Shown here: positions 9,428-17,510 of the stretch, one piece after another
Position numbering within the stretch: the stretch's first letter is position 1
Layout: the number at the start of each line of letters is the position of its first letter
NCBI GenBank assembly: GCA_001602415.1
Contig: CP012155.1
Location: forward strand, 2,226,223 to 2,290,222
DNA length: 64,000 nt
Reading direction: 5' to 3'
Origin: Bacteroidetes bacterium UKL13-3
GTDB lineage: Bacteria > Bacteroidota > Bacteroidia > UKL13-3
Translations under genes and position numbers: made by a program
The notes under the pieces: model-generated
Databases searched by the model: none
What the model was told of the DNA's origin: nothing
The model's input: the letters and a program-made list of their open reading frames with translations, nothing else

Positions 9428-9866
9428 GTTAACTGAGTAATTAGGTTGATTAAGTAAATATGTACGGATCATTTGAAGATTTAGAAGTTTGGAAGCAGTG
9501 TAGAGTTTTGAGGCAAATGATTTTTATTTTGGTCAAAAAATTTCCCACTAGCGAGAAATTTACCTTAACAGACCAAATATTACGATCATCTAGATCACCC
9601 TGCGCTAATATTGCAGAAGGACACGGAAGATTCCATTATCAACAAAATAGTAATTTCTGCAGGATAGCAAGAGGTTCTCTTACAGAAACTTTGAACCATT
9701 TATCAGACGCATTAGATTGCGAGTATATTGCGAATGAAGAATTTTTAATCCATAAAGACCACATTCTACATTGTATCAAAATCTTAAATGGATATATCCT
9801 TTATTTGAAAAAGAAAAAAGATTCAGATGATTAACTCAATCAACCTAATTACTTAATCAACTCAAC
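9428..9866. mobile_element. Mini-element: four-helix-bundle gene between inverted octamer arrays
   Basis: The whole 441-bp gap between the pepA stop and the pdxA start is one symmetrical unit. The left arm (9429-9457) and right arm (9831-9866) are inverted copies of degenerate octa/nonamers of the form TTRRGT(T)RA. They include a perfect 16-bp inverted repeat, AGTAATTAGGTTGATT at 9436-9451 matched by its reverse complement at 9838-9853. The enclosed gene starts 2 bp after the left arm and its stop lies in the right arm. A gene-free array of the same units occurs at 59109-59166. Mobility is inferred from this architecture and from the second genomic location; no target duplication is seen. Confidence 0.6.
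9460..9834 (+). CDS. Four-helix-bundle protein (S23/IVS-encoded, Avd-like family)
   Basis: This 124-residue protein has the look of the S23 family: FEDLEVWKQCRVL at the N terminus, then LTDQILRSSRSPCANIAEGHGR, then a helical region ending in the basic KKKKDS. Relatives are encoded by intervening sequences in some 23S rRNA genes, and the accessory protein Avd of diversity-generating retroelements has the same fold; free-standing copies have no settled function. A basic pentameric helical bundle that binds nucleic acid is a reasonable expectation. There is no Shine-Dalgarno sequence: the start codon directly follows the octamer arm. Confidence 0.85.
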   Translation: MYGSFEDLEVWKQCRVLRQMIFILVKKFPTSEKFTLTDQILRSSRSPCANIAEGHGRFHYQQNSNFCRIARGSLTETLNHLSDALDCEYIANEEFLIHKDHILHCIKILNGYILYLKKKKDSDD

Positions 9867-9868
9867 AT

Positions 9869-10936
9869 ATGAGTAAACTACCCATTATAGGCATTACACT
9901 TGGCGATGTGAATAGCATTAGTGTAGAAGTTATTATCAAAACATTATTGGATAGCCGCATTGCCGACTATTGCACTCCTGTTGTTTACGGATCACCTAAG
10001 GTAATTACCTATTGGAAAAAAGTGCTGGGGCATCCTGATTTCAACTTGACTATCATCAAAAGTCTGGATCAGATTCACCACAAAAAATCGAATATTTTGG
10101 TTTGCTGGGACGAAGATATTGAAATCAAACCGGGTGAAGAAACAGCCATTGCAGGTAAGTATGCGTTCAAATCTTTAGAAATGGCTACCAAAGATGCAAA
10201 AGAGGGTAAAATTCAGGCTATTGTTACCGGACCGTTAAATAAACACAATGTAAACACTCCCGAGCTGCCGTTTACAGGACACACTGAATACCTAGCCCAA
10301 CAAGCGGGAACAGACGATTATATTATGATGCTGGTGAGCGAAGATTTGAAAGTGGGGTTGGTTACAGGACATGTGCCATTGAGTGATGTTGCAAAAAAAA
10401 TAACCAAAGAAGGTATCCTGAGAAAGTTGCGCATCATGAACAAAAGTTTGCAAAATGATTTCAGTATTACCAAGCCTAAAATTGCAGTATTGGGATTAAA
10501 TCCGCACGCAGGCGATAATGGCCTTTTAGGCAATGAAGATAAAGATATTATTGCCGAAGCGGTAAAAGCTGCACAAGCAGAAAATTTGATAGCGTACGGC
10601 CCTTATTCAAGTGATGGTTTTTTTGGTTCGCGTCAGTTCCGCAATTTTGATGCTGTGCTTGCTATGTACCACGATCAAGGTCTAATTCCGTTTAAATATT
10701 TGGCGTTTGATGACGGAGTGAATTATACCGCAGGACTACCATTTGTGCGCACATCACCGGATCATGGAACAGCATACGCTATTGCCGGCAAGAATGAGGC
10801 ATCCGAAACTTCTTTCCGCAATGCATTGTATATGGCTATTGATATTGTGAGAACTCGACACGATAACCAAGATATAAAACAAAATCCTCTACCGTTTAGT
10901 CCATTCCGGAAAGAACGGTTTAGGATTGATTTTTAA
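9869..10936 (+). CDS. pdxA: 4-hydroxythreonine-4-phosphate dehydrogenase PdxA
   Basis: This 355-residue enzyme oxidises 4-phosphohydroxy-L-threonine in the DXP-dependent vitamin B6 pathway. Family motifs are GITLGDVNSIS at the N terminus, VTGPLNKHNVN, the metal-site histidine segment PFTGHTEYLA, LGLNPHAGDNGLLG, MYHDQGLIPFK, and the terminal FVRTSPDHGTAY. The length is normal. The ATG lies only 2 bp after the right octamer arm of the preceding mini-element, so any native leader has been replaced or displaced. The next gene begins 2 bp after its stop. Confidence 0.95.
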   Translation: MSKLPIIGITLGDVNSISVEVIIKTLLDSRIADYCTPVVYGSPKVITYWKKVLGHPDFNLTIIKSLDQIHHKKSNILVCWDEDIEIKPGEETAIAGKYAFKSLEMATKDAKEGKIQAIVTGPLNKHNVNTPELPFTGHTEYLAQQAGTDDYIMMLVSEDLKVGLVTGHVPLSDVAKKITKEGILRKLRIMNKSLQNDFSITKPKIAVLGLNPHAGDNGLLGNEDKDIIAEAVKAAQAENLIAYGPYSSDGFFGSRQFRNFDAVLAMYHDQGLIPFKYLAFDDGVNYTAGLPFVRTSPDHGTAYAIAGKNEASETSFRNALYMAIDIVRTRHDNQDIKQNPLPFSPFRKERFRIDF

Positions 10937-10938
10937 AA

Positions 10939-11706
10939 ATGATTGCGCCATATAGATTTTCCCTCTTTATTTTTGTTGCTCTTTTTGTATTGAAAACAAT
11001 TCAAAGTTCGGGACAAAACTTAGTCGTCAATTCTGGATTTGAAGAATATAATAAAAACGCATTTCGTAAAACCTGCAAATTTCTTTTTAGCGATACAATC
11101 AATGTGAAAGGTTGGTCAAGCTGCGGAAACGATGCCACAGAGAGTTGGCATCAATGCAGTTCTTCCTCCATGTATGTCTCCAACAAAGATCTTGGAATCA
11201 AACCTCACAGTGGTAAATGGATGGTTGGATTTAATGTAATGAAATATCCTATTGGTAACAATCAACGGGAATACATCATCGGGAGAACGCTTAAACCTTT
11301 ACAATCGGGTTCAGCATATATGCTGACTTTTTATCTTTCACCACGCGATGGTTGTGAATATGGAATCGAAGAACTTGGAATTGCTTTTTCAAACAACATA
11401 GTTCCATCAACCAACTACAATACTGATTTTAGCATCACGCCACATATTACCTTTCCTATTGCTGATATCACTCAAAAAGGGAAATGGTATAAAATAACGC
11501 TTAACTTTGTTGCAACAGGTGGAGAAACAAACTTTGTGCTTGGCAACTTTAACCCCGACTTTACATCAAAAACTGTTGTGCTCAGTGAAGATAGCAAACA
11601 TGCCGACCATTGGAATGAATATGCTCGTTCCTTTTATTTTATAGATGATGTTGAGATTGTGGAAATACAAAACAAGAGAGATGCAACACTTCAATTGAGA
11701 GATTGA
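10939..11706 (+). CDS. Secreted protein of unknown function
   Basis: This 255-residue product has a signal peptide (hydrophobic FSLFIFVALFVL, cleavage likely near SSGQ). The mature N terminus N-L-V-V-N-S-G-F-E-E and the later S-G-K-W-M-V-G-F resemble the lectin-like/carbohydrate-binding module that often precedes OmpA domains in Bacteroidota, but no OmpA domain follows. Several cysteines (CKF, SSCG, HQCSS, DGCEYG) could pair in the periplasm. It starts 2 bp after pdxA and is probably in the same transcript, although a role in B6 synthesis is unlikely. Specific function unknown. Confidence 0.7.
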   Translation: MIAPYRFSLFIFVALFVLKTIQSSGQNLVVNSGFEEYNKNAFRKTCKFLFSDTINVKGWSSCGNDATESWHQCSSSSMYVSNKDLGIKPHSGKWMVGFNVMKYPIGNNQREYIIGRTLKPLQSGSAYMLTFYLSPRDGCEYGIEELGIAFSNNIVPSTNYNTDFSITPHITFPIADITQKGKWYKITLNFVATGGETNFVLGNFNPDFTSKTVVLSEDSKHADHWNEYARSFYFIDDVEIVEIQNKRDATLQLRD

Positions 11707-11799
11707 TATAACAACATGTTCTTATTTTTTACCACTCATTTCGCTACATTCTAAGCCAGTGAAAATATGAACTTGGCATTAACTTGAAACACTTACTCT

Positions 11800-11838
11800 A
11801 AAAGAAAAAAAGCGCATACCCAAAGGATACGCGCTTTA
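11800..11838 (-). terminator. Intrinsic terminator after rplU-rpmA
   Basis: AAAGCGC at 11809-11815 pairs with GCGCTTT at 11831-11837, with a partly paired upper stem and a small loop. On the minus strand the hairpin is followed by a T-rich run (11800-11808), in the right place to end the L21-L27 transcript. Confidence 0.75.
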
Positions 11839-11857
11839 CTTAAGAAATTTACCTGAA

Positions 11858-12124
11858 TTATGCCTTTGCTTCTACCGGTGCGATAGATACATAAGAACGG
11901 TCGTTTGCTTTCTTTTTGAAAACTACTTTACCGTCAATTAAAGCAAACAAGGTATGGTCTTTACCAATACCAACGTTATCGCCAGGGTGGTGTTTAGTAC
12001 CACGTTGACGAACGATGATGTTACCAGCAATAGCTGCTTGACCACCAAATATTTTTACGCCCAAGCGCTTGCTATGCGACTCGCGACCATTTTTCGAACT
12101 ACCTGCCCCTTTTTTGTGTGCCAT
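11858..12124 (-). CDS. rpmA: 50S ribosomal protein L27
   Basis: This 88-residue protein begins [14 protein letters not shown] and contains [23 protein letters not shown], the hallmark of L27. Its N-terminal tail reaches the peptidyl-transferase centre. It has no N-terminal extension of the sort cleaved by Prp protease in Firmicutes. It follows rplU by 31 bp on the same strand, the usual arrangement, and is followed by an intrinsic terminator. Confidence 0.97.
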   Translation of the reverse strand: MAHKKGAGSSKNGRESHSKRLGVKIFGGQAAIAGNIIVRQRGTKHHPGDNVGIGKDHTLFALIDGKVVFKKKANDRSYVSIAPVEAKA

Positions 12125-12155
12125 GTCTATATTCTAATTAAAAGGTTGTTACTAA

Positions 12156-12467
12156 TTATGCGTTGATTGATTCAATCTGGATTTTAGTAAAATATTGGCG
12201 GTGGCCATTCATTTTACGGTATCCTTTTCTACGCTTCTTTTTGAAAACGATTACTTTGTCACCTTTTAAGTGCGATACTACCTTGGCTTTAACCGAAGCG
12301 CCATCTACTTTAGGCAATCCTACTTTTACTTGTCCGTTATTGTCAACTAACAATACGTCATTCAGTTCAATGCTGGCGCCTTCTGCTTGTTGTAACCTGT
12401 GTACATAAAGCGTTTGGTCTTTTTCTACTTTGAACTGTTGGCCAGCGATTTCCACTATTGCAAACAT
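12156..12467 (-). CDS. rplU: 50S ribosomal protein L21
   Basis: This 103-residue L21 begins [16 protein letters not shown] and has the conserved [21 protein letters not shown] near its C terminus, which contacts 23S rRNA. Length and order (rplU before rpmA) are standard. It is the first gene of the pair; about 270 bp separate it from the divergent gene at 12742. Confidence 0.97.
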   Translation of the reverse strand: MFAIVEIAGQQFKVEKDQTLYVHRLQQAEGASIELNDVLLVDNNGQVKVGLPKVDGASVKAKVVSHLKGDKVIVFKKKRRKGYRKMNGHRQYFTKIQIESINA

Positions 12468-12673
12468 ATATTTATCTATTTATTTTGTTTAAAGGACGGC
12501 AAAGATATGCCTATGCGCATTGAAAACCAAACAATCCTACACTTTTTTGCTGTTTTATGTTCATCTCCTTTAAAATCCTGCAAACGTCTGACTTACAATT
12601 ATTACCAACAAGTATACTTTAGTAACCCCACAAACAATAGCAACGTTCACGTCTTTTGAAGTAGTGTTTGTCA

Positions 12674-12723
12674 AAATACGTCACTTAACGTATTTATCGC
12701 AACTTTTAACCCTACTACCTTCG
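12674..12723 (+). promoter_or_regulatory. Palindrome plus -7 element upstream of the 12742 gene
   Basis: AAATACGT at 12674-12681 and ACGTATTT at 12688-12695 form a perfect 8-bp inverted repeat around a 6-base spacer. TACCTTCG (12716-12723) fits the -7 consensus 19 bp before the ATG at 12742. The palindrome covers the expected -33 region, so it could be an operator. The regulator is unknown. Confidence 0.35.
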
Positions 12724-12741
12724 GTTTTTACTATTGAAACG

Positions 12742-13110
12742 ATGGAAGCTACTCAAACTATCCTTATTCAACAAATGACAAACGCATGCGAAAAAATGAG
12801 CATCTCACATTGGGAATCCATAAAACCATATGCCGAACATGAATTTAAAGGATTACTGATGAAGCTGGAATGGATAAACCAAATGAAACGGCAAAAAGAA
12901 ATGACCACTGAACAAGCTCGTGTTTATATCGACATTCATAAAAACACCATGCGCACACGTTTGATGACATTGCCCAACATTACGATTATAGATGCCGAAC
13001 ACATAATTAATACTGGTATCGACAGTATTCGTAAAGAACTATACTCACAAATGGAATGGGTGATTATTAAGGTTGAGATTGTAGAGCTTAGAATCTGGAT
13101 TAAGGATTGA
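12742..13110 (+). CDS. Small hypothetical helical protein
   Basis: From the ATG at 12742 this encodes 122 residues (METQ-like start, MEATQTILIQQM). An in-frame ATG at 12664 would add 26 residues but would place the start upstream of the likely promoter. The product is charged, probably all-helical, and has no signal peptide, membrane segment or familiar motif. W-E-S-I-K-P-Y and a C-terminal M-E-W-V-I-I-K-V-E-I-V-E-L stand out. Its neighbours (rplU on one side, a convergent hydrolase on the other) give no functional hint. I do not recognise the family. Confidence 0.6.
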   Translation: MEATQTILIQQMTNACEKMSISHWESIKPYAEHEFKGLLMKLEWINQMKRQKEMTTEQARVYIDIHKNTMRTRLMTLPNITIIDAEHIINTGIDSIRKELYSQMEWVIIKVEIVELRIWIKD

Positions 13111-13129
13111 TAGAAATAATGAGCACTCC

Positions 13130-14008
13130 CTAAATACTGGCTGCTTCGGGCTTGTTAACAAAAGATAAAATTATAGAATTAACTTCATCTGCCTTTTCCA
13201 ATTGCACAAAATGCCCTGCTTGAGCAATCATTTTGTATGATGCATTAGGGATTAACTCAGCAGCTTTTTTTGCTATACTTTCAGGTGTTTCACCAAAGTG
13301 AATAAGTGTGTTGGGAATCATGGCATCTTTCTGTCCAAACACAATTAATGTTGGAAGGGTAATATTTGGCAAATATTGTTGTACTTGTTCGTTGAGCATG
13401 CCTTTGATACTAGATAAACTCATATCGCGCCACTGTTTCATATTATGAGCGTTCATTATGGTTTTAAGATCATCAATTATTGTTGCACTTTCATTTTGGG
13501 TATTAAAAAAACTCTGACGAATTGCTGATTCTAAGTGAAACTCATCTGCATAAAATAAATTCCCAATGCTCAACATTCCATTCATCATCATTACTTCATG
13601 TGAAGCAAAATATTCCAAACCTGCGGGAGCAACTAAAACCAGCTTATCTAATAAATGAGGATAGCGCAAGGCAATAATTAACGCAATTTGCCCGCCCATA
13701 GAGTGCCCTGTAAGTACCACATTTTTGAGTTCCATCTTTTCAATAAAACGAGCAACGCACTCTGCGTAAAAAAACATGGTATATGGATACTCTCCACGAG
13801 ATGAATACCCATTACCTGGCAAATCAATGGCTATACACCGGTTTGTCTTGCGTAGCTCGGCTATTTGGTATTTCCATACAGGAGCATAATTGGCCAAACC
13901 ATGAATAAATAGTATTGTTTGTGGCCCACTTCCTTCATCCATGTAGGCAATATGAATATCTTGATGAATAGCAAATTGGTGGTGCGGAAACGGATATTTA
14001 ACGAGCAT
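13130..14008 (-). CDS. Alpha/beta-fold hydrolase
   Basis: This 292-residue cytosolic hydrolase has the oxyanion segment LFIHGLANYAPVW, the nucleophile elbow G-H-S-M-G-G (about residues 101-106), an acid in VFGQKDAMIP and the catalytic His in AQAGHFVQLEKAD. It follows phaC on the same strand after a strong terminator, so it may be transcribed separately. A role in PHA turnover (depolymerase or thioesterase-like) is possible from position alone; motifs cannot separate that from esterase, lipase or C-C hydrolase activity. Confidence 0.85.
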   Translation of the reverse strand: MLVKYPFPHHQFAIHQDIHIAYMDEGSGPQTILFIHGLANYAPVWKYQIAELRKTNRCIAIDLPGNGYSSRGEYPYTMFFYAECVARFIEKMELKNVVLTGHSMGGQIALIIALRYPHLLDKLVLVAPAGLEYFASHEVMMMNGMLSIGNLFYADEFHLESAIRQSFFNTQNESATIIDDLKTIMNAHNMKQWRDMSLSSIKGMLNEQVQQYLPNITLPTLIVFGQKDAMIPNTLIHFGETPESIAKKAAELIPNASYKMIAQAGHFVQLEKADEVNSIILSFVNKPEAASI

Positions 14009-14023
14009 TTGTTGTATTTGAAT

Positions 14024-14061
14024 CTAAAAAAAACAGACGTTCATCTGATGATGAACGTCTG
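14024..14061 (-). terminator. Intrinsic terminator after phaC
   Basis: CAGACGTTCATC (14034-14045) pairs perfectly with GATGAACGTCTG (14050-14061) around a 4-base loop. On the minus strand it is followed by nine T residues. This is a textbook rho-independent terminator separating phaC from the hydrolase gene. Confidence 0.9.
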
Positions 14062-14088
14062 CACAAGTATACGTTTAAAATTTGGCAA

Positions 14089-15147
14089 TTACGACTTGCT
14101 GGCAACCCATGCGGCAACCTTTGGTCCTAGTTCTTTTTGAGATTTTGCACCAACAAACACGCCTATATGTCCACCCGGGAAAGCATATTCTTCTTTATCC
14201 TTTGATCCAATAACTTTCATTACGGGAGTTGTAGATGCATTGGGAATAATATTGTCTTCCGTTGCAAAAATATTTAAGAAAGGAACGGTCATGTTTTTTA
14301 AGTCAACTTTATGTCCGCCTAATTCAAACTCACCTTTAATTAATTTATTTCCTTGCCATAAATCTTTGATGTATTTACGGAACATCTCCCCTGCCTGATC
14401 GGGCATATCTGCTTTCCATTTTTCCATGCGAAGGAAATTAGCCAGCTTGGCCTCATCCTGCATCAAATCGATAGCGTTGATGAATTTAGAATACGGAGCA
14501 CTTGGCTTTAACATACTGAAACCACTGTCAATCATATCAGCCGGAATCAATCCACCGCAACTGTCTACCATTGCATCAATATCAATATCTTTGGTCCAAC
14601 GGTACAACATACACTCATTACCGCTAAAATCAAACGGAGCAACATACACCGTTAACGATTGCAATTTTTCGGGGAATATAGAAGCATAAATAGTGCTGAA
14701 TGTTCCACCCTGGCAAATACCCATTTTATGAATTTTATTATTGCCGGTTGATTTGCGCACAAAGTCAACAGCATCGTTCATAAACCCGAGTATATAATCT
14801 TCCATCGTTAAATAACGATGTTGCTTTTTAGGATATCCCCAATCCATGATGTACACATCTAACCCTTCGTCTAACAACTTTTTCATTAAACTTCTATCAG
14901 GCTGCAAATCCAATACATCGTGACGGTTCATGATAGCAAACGATACCAATACCGGAACTTTTACCTTTGCTGGCGTATCTCTTTTATAGTGGTATAATTT
15001 CACTAAATCATTTTGCCATACTAATTCTTTTGGTGTTGCACCAACCTGCACATCTTCCACTTTTTGCAACAACTCATATCCTTTTACCAATTTCTCGCTG
15101 GTTTTGGTCATTTCTTCCATCAAACCGGTTATATTCATATTCATCAT
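14089..15147 (-). CDS. phaC: Class III poly(3-hydroxyalkanoate) synthase subunit PhaC
   Basis: This 352-residue catalytic subunit polymerises (R)-3-hydroxyacyl-CoA into storage polyester. The length fits the short class III PhaC, which needs PhaE, rather than class I/II (~560 residues). The lipase-box-like G-I-C-Q-G-G carries the nucleophilic Cys. The acid lies in FATEDNIIPNAST and the His in FPGGHIGVFVG. VYIMDWGYP and the N-terminal YHYKRDTPAKVKVPVLV are typical of PhaC. phaE lies immediately upstream. The start at 15147 (MMNMNITG) is the first of several closely spaced Met codons. Confidence 0.93.
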   Translation of the reverse strand: MMNMNITGLMEEMTKTSEKLVKGYELLQKVEDVQVGATPKELVWQNDLVKLYHYKRDTPAKVKVPVLVSFAIMNRHDVLDLQPDRSLMKKLLDEGLDVYIMDWGYPKKQHRYLTMEDYILGFMNDAVDFVRKSTGNNKIHKMGICQGGTFSTIYASIFPEKLQSLTVYVAPFDFSGNECMLYRWTKDIDIDAMVDSCGGLIPADMIDSGFSMLKPSAPYSKFINAIDLMQDEAKLANFLRMEKWKADMPDQAGEMFRKYIKDLWQGNKLIKGEFELGGHKVDLKNMTVPFLNIFATEDNIIPNASTTPVMKVIGSKDKEEYAFPGGHIGVFVGAKSQKELGPKVAAWVASKS

Positions 15148-15194
15148 AAGCTTTGTATTACTGTTTGTGTATTTCGAATTAAGAACTTTTATTC

Positions 15195-15248
15195 AATAAA
15201 AAAAGCCACAGGCTTCACAGATTATGAAATCGGTGAAATCTGCGGCTT
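15195..15248 (-). terminator. Attenuator-like hairpin between phaE and phaC
   Basis: The segments at ~15203-15218 and ~15233-15248 form an imperfect 16-bp stem (AAGCC paired with GGCTT at the base, with a few mismatches). On the minus strand it is followed by a T run (15196-15203). It sits between two genes expected to act together, so it may only partly terminate and set the PhaE:PhaC ratio. Confidence 0.6.
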
Positions 15249-15270
15249 AATTATAGTCTATCCAATAGGA

Positions 15271-16563
15271 TTAAGCTTTAGTAGCTTTTTTAGCAGCAGG
15301 TTTAGCTACTTCTTCAGTTACTACATCTGTATCCAATTGTTTTTCCAACATATTGATGCGTTTTTTCATTTCGTAAATGGTTTTGTAAGTCTCGTCCATT
15401 TCTGAGCGAGTAATTACTGGCATTTTTTCCATTGCCTCTTCCATTTGTTGGTTGATATGCATTTTCATTTTGTTACCAAATGAATTCATCTCAGCTTGCA
15501 TTTTTGAATACTCATCTGTAGAGAATAATTCAACAAAATGCTTATCGCTAATAGTTAACCACGTAGTGTAAAGGTTAGTAAAATCTTTTACATCAGCACC
15601 GTTTCTAACTTGTGTATACACTGTTTCAGCTAATTCGTTCATCGCTTTCATTCCTGTGTTGTACATCATGTATTGCATTTCGGTACTTTTCATTTGGTAA
15701 TGAGCAAACTCGTTGCTCAATTCCTTCATTGCATTCATTTGTTGAGTATTGCTGTTGTTACCCATCAATTTCATCATTGGAGCAAATGCATTGTTCATTT
15801 GGTTGTTCATGTTGTTATACATGTCCATAGCTTGGGTGAACATACCATTATTGTTAGGCATCATGTTCATCATGTTTGCTTTCATGCTGTCAAACATTCC
15901 TTTGTTCGAATCCATCATGTTATTCATGTTGGTTTTAAACATATCCATACCCGGCATTGCCATCATGGTTTTATTGAAATCGTTCATGTTAAACATTTTG
16001 TCCATCATATCTTTGAACATTGGAGCATTAAACATGTTTTTAAACGTTTCCATATCAAATGATTTGTCGTTCATCGATTTGAACATTGGCATCCACAATT
16101 GGAACATGTTCATGTACATTTCTGAATTGTTGAACATACCACTCATCATGTTTTTTGCATCCATGTTGTTGTAGTTTTTCATCATTTCACTGTATGTGCT
16201 GTTCATGCTGTTTAACCAATTCTGGTAAATGGTAGTCATGTTGTTCATATTAGCTGTCATGCTGTCCATGTTCATCATGTTACCAAAGTTTGGCATATTG
16301 TTCATCATAGGGTTATTACCCATCATGTTTTTAGCCATCTCCATTTGGTTGTTCATCCAAGTGTTGTAAAACTCCATTGGATTGTTCATTTTGTTTTCTC
16401 CGTTATTGAAGAAAGACATTTGTGAATCGTACCATTTTTTGAAGAAATCAGAGTTCATGTTTTCAGTAAACATTTTTTGCATGTTCTCTGTAGCTGAAGT
16501 CATTTTCTCAACAGCTTCTTTTTGAGCAGTTGTAAAGGTTTCGAATAAATTTTTAGTTTCCAT
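15271..16563 (-). CDS. phaE: Class III PHA synthase subunit PhaE, Met/Asn-rich form
   Basis: This 430-residue protein is the partner of PhaC. The C-terminal part (from about residue 315) matches PhaE: FTNLYTTWLTISDKHFVELF, then MPVITRSEMDETYKTIYEMK and a coiled segment. The middle (~55-285) is strikingly rich in Met and Asn in runs such as MNNM and NMMN, with scattered Trp/Phe. This is far more biased than PhaE proteins I know and suggests an amphipathic or granule-surface region. The extreme C terminus is AKPAAKKATKA, a phasin/histone-like basic tail. A perfect TAATTTTG element lies 44 bp before the start. Confidence 0.85.
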   Translation of the reverse strand: METKNLFETFTTAQKEAVEKMTSATENMQKMFTENMNSDFFKKWYDSQMSFFNNGENKMNNPMEFYNTWMNNQMEMAKNMMGNNPMMNNMPNFGNMMNMDSMTANMNNMTTIYQNWLNSMNSTYSEMMKNYNNMDAKNMMSGMFNNSEMYMNMFQLWMPMFKSMNDKSFDMETFKNMFNAPMFKDMMDKMFNMNDFNKTMMAMPGMDMFKTNMNNMMDSNKGMFDSMKANMMNMMPNNNGMFTQAMDMYNNMNNQMNNAFAPMMKLMGNNSNTQQMNAMKELSNEFAHYQMKSTEMQYMMYNTGMKAMNELAETVYTQVRNGADVKDFTNLYTTWLTISDKHFVELFSTDEYSKMQAEMNSFGNKMKMHINQQMEEAMEKMPVITRSEMDETYKTIYEMKKRINMLEKQLDTDVVTEEVAKPAAKKATKA

Positions 16564-17027
16564 GTTATAGTTATTTGTTATTTTTTATCTGATTGTAAAT
16601 CGAGGGCAAAATTAGGGGTGTTTGTACCTGCAGCATAAAGTTAGTGTTATCTTATTCAGCACGCAAGGTTGGCAAATGGTGTTCAAATCGCCATTCAAAG
16701 CCACTATCTAGGCCTTTAGAGCACGCATGACTTTTATCAAGCCCTTGATTAACAATACTAAAAGAGGGTTTATAGCGAATGACCATTCATTTTAAATCTC
16801 TTTTTGACCTAGAAATTGGTTTCAGAACTTGATTCATAAGGTAAAATTGATGCAAAACCGACTGTTGTATCTGTATTGAGTATTGTATTCCGGCTAACGC
16901 TCTACGTGATACCAAACTCATTTGCCTGGCAACAACCTCCCGATTCGACAGATTAGCCAAGAATAACTTGACAATATCCCTGTAGACATATATATTCCAA
17001 TTTTTTATACCTAAAAACAAAAAATAC
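16564..17027. other. Intergenic gap between divergent phaE and phaJ-like genes (464 bp)
   Basis: This gap contains the probable phaE promoter near 16607 and no convincing gene. A minus-strand frame covering 16787-16990 would give a basic peptide, but it reads through into the antisense of the hydratase gene and has no supporting features. Confidence 0.4.
16607..16614 (-). promoter_or_regulatory. Probable phaE -7 promoter element
   Basis: On the minus strand this reads TAATTTTG, an exact match to the Bacteroidota consensus TAnnTTTG, 44 bp upstream of the phaE start codon. No clear -33 TTTG is visible. Confidence 0.45.
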
Positions 17028-17444
17028 ATGGCAGCACCGAAATTAGGAGACGTATTTACACACGACATTACGTACACACAAGAACAAGTTAATTTGTATG
17101 CCCAAATTAGTGGCGATACCAATCCTTTACACATTAATGAAGCAGCCGGAAAGGCTAGTATGTTCGGACGTAACATTATTCATGGACATTTTAGTGCAAG
17201 TGTTTTCACCAAAATATTCGGGGTACTGTATTTTGCCGATGGACATATTTACATGAAACAGAACAATACATTTTTAAAACCGATGTTTGTTGATTCACCC
17301 TACCGAGCAGTAATCACCGTTAAAGAAATTTTTCCCGAGAAAAACCGTGTATTGTACGAAACAAAAGTAATTGATGTAGCCACCGGTTCCGATACCATTA
17401 CTGGAGAAGCCTTATTGATGAATAAAAAACAATATGTGTGGTAG
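17028..17444 (+). CDS. phaJ: MaoC-family (R)-specific enoyl-CoA hydratase (PhaJ-like)
   Basis: This 138-residue single hot-dog domain has the hydratase-2 signature around Y-A-Q-I-S-G-D-T-N-P-L-H-I-N (catalytic Asp and His) and the I-I-H-G-H-F-S-A-S segment. Such enzymes hydrate trans-2-enoyl-CoA from beta-oxidation to (R)-3-hydroxyacyl-CoA, the PhaC substrate. Its position beside phaE/phaC makes monomer supply the best guess. No phaA or phaB is in the window, so monomers probably come from fatty-acid breakdown or from genes elsewhere. The gene symbol rests partly on context. Confidence 0.82.
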   Translation: MAAPKLGDVFTHDITYTQEQVNLYAQISGDTNPLHINEAAGKASMFGRNIIHGHFSASVFTKIFGVLYFADGHIYMKQNNTFLKPMFVDSPYRAVITVKEIFPEKNRVLYETKVIDVATGSDTITGEALLMNKKQYVW

Positions 17445-17510
17445 GCAGACCGATTTAGAGTAACAGATTTTGCATTTATAATTCCTCATTAATAGGCATA
17501 TGAATTAAGG

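Noticed and set aside
15673-16174. Long open frames on the plus strand opposite phaE (His- and Leu/Met-rich products up to 141 residues)
   Set aside because: They arise because Met/Asn codons on the minus strand read as stop-free CAT/ATT-like codons on the other. There is no start context, and the phaE frame has clear homology.
16787-17176. 129-codon minus-strand frame opposite the phaJ-like gene
   Set aside because: Half of it is antisense to a gene with clear MaoC motifs. The rest has no recognisable domain, though an old transposase tail cannot be fully excluded.
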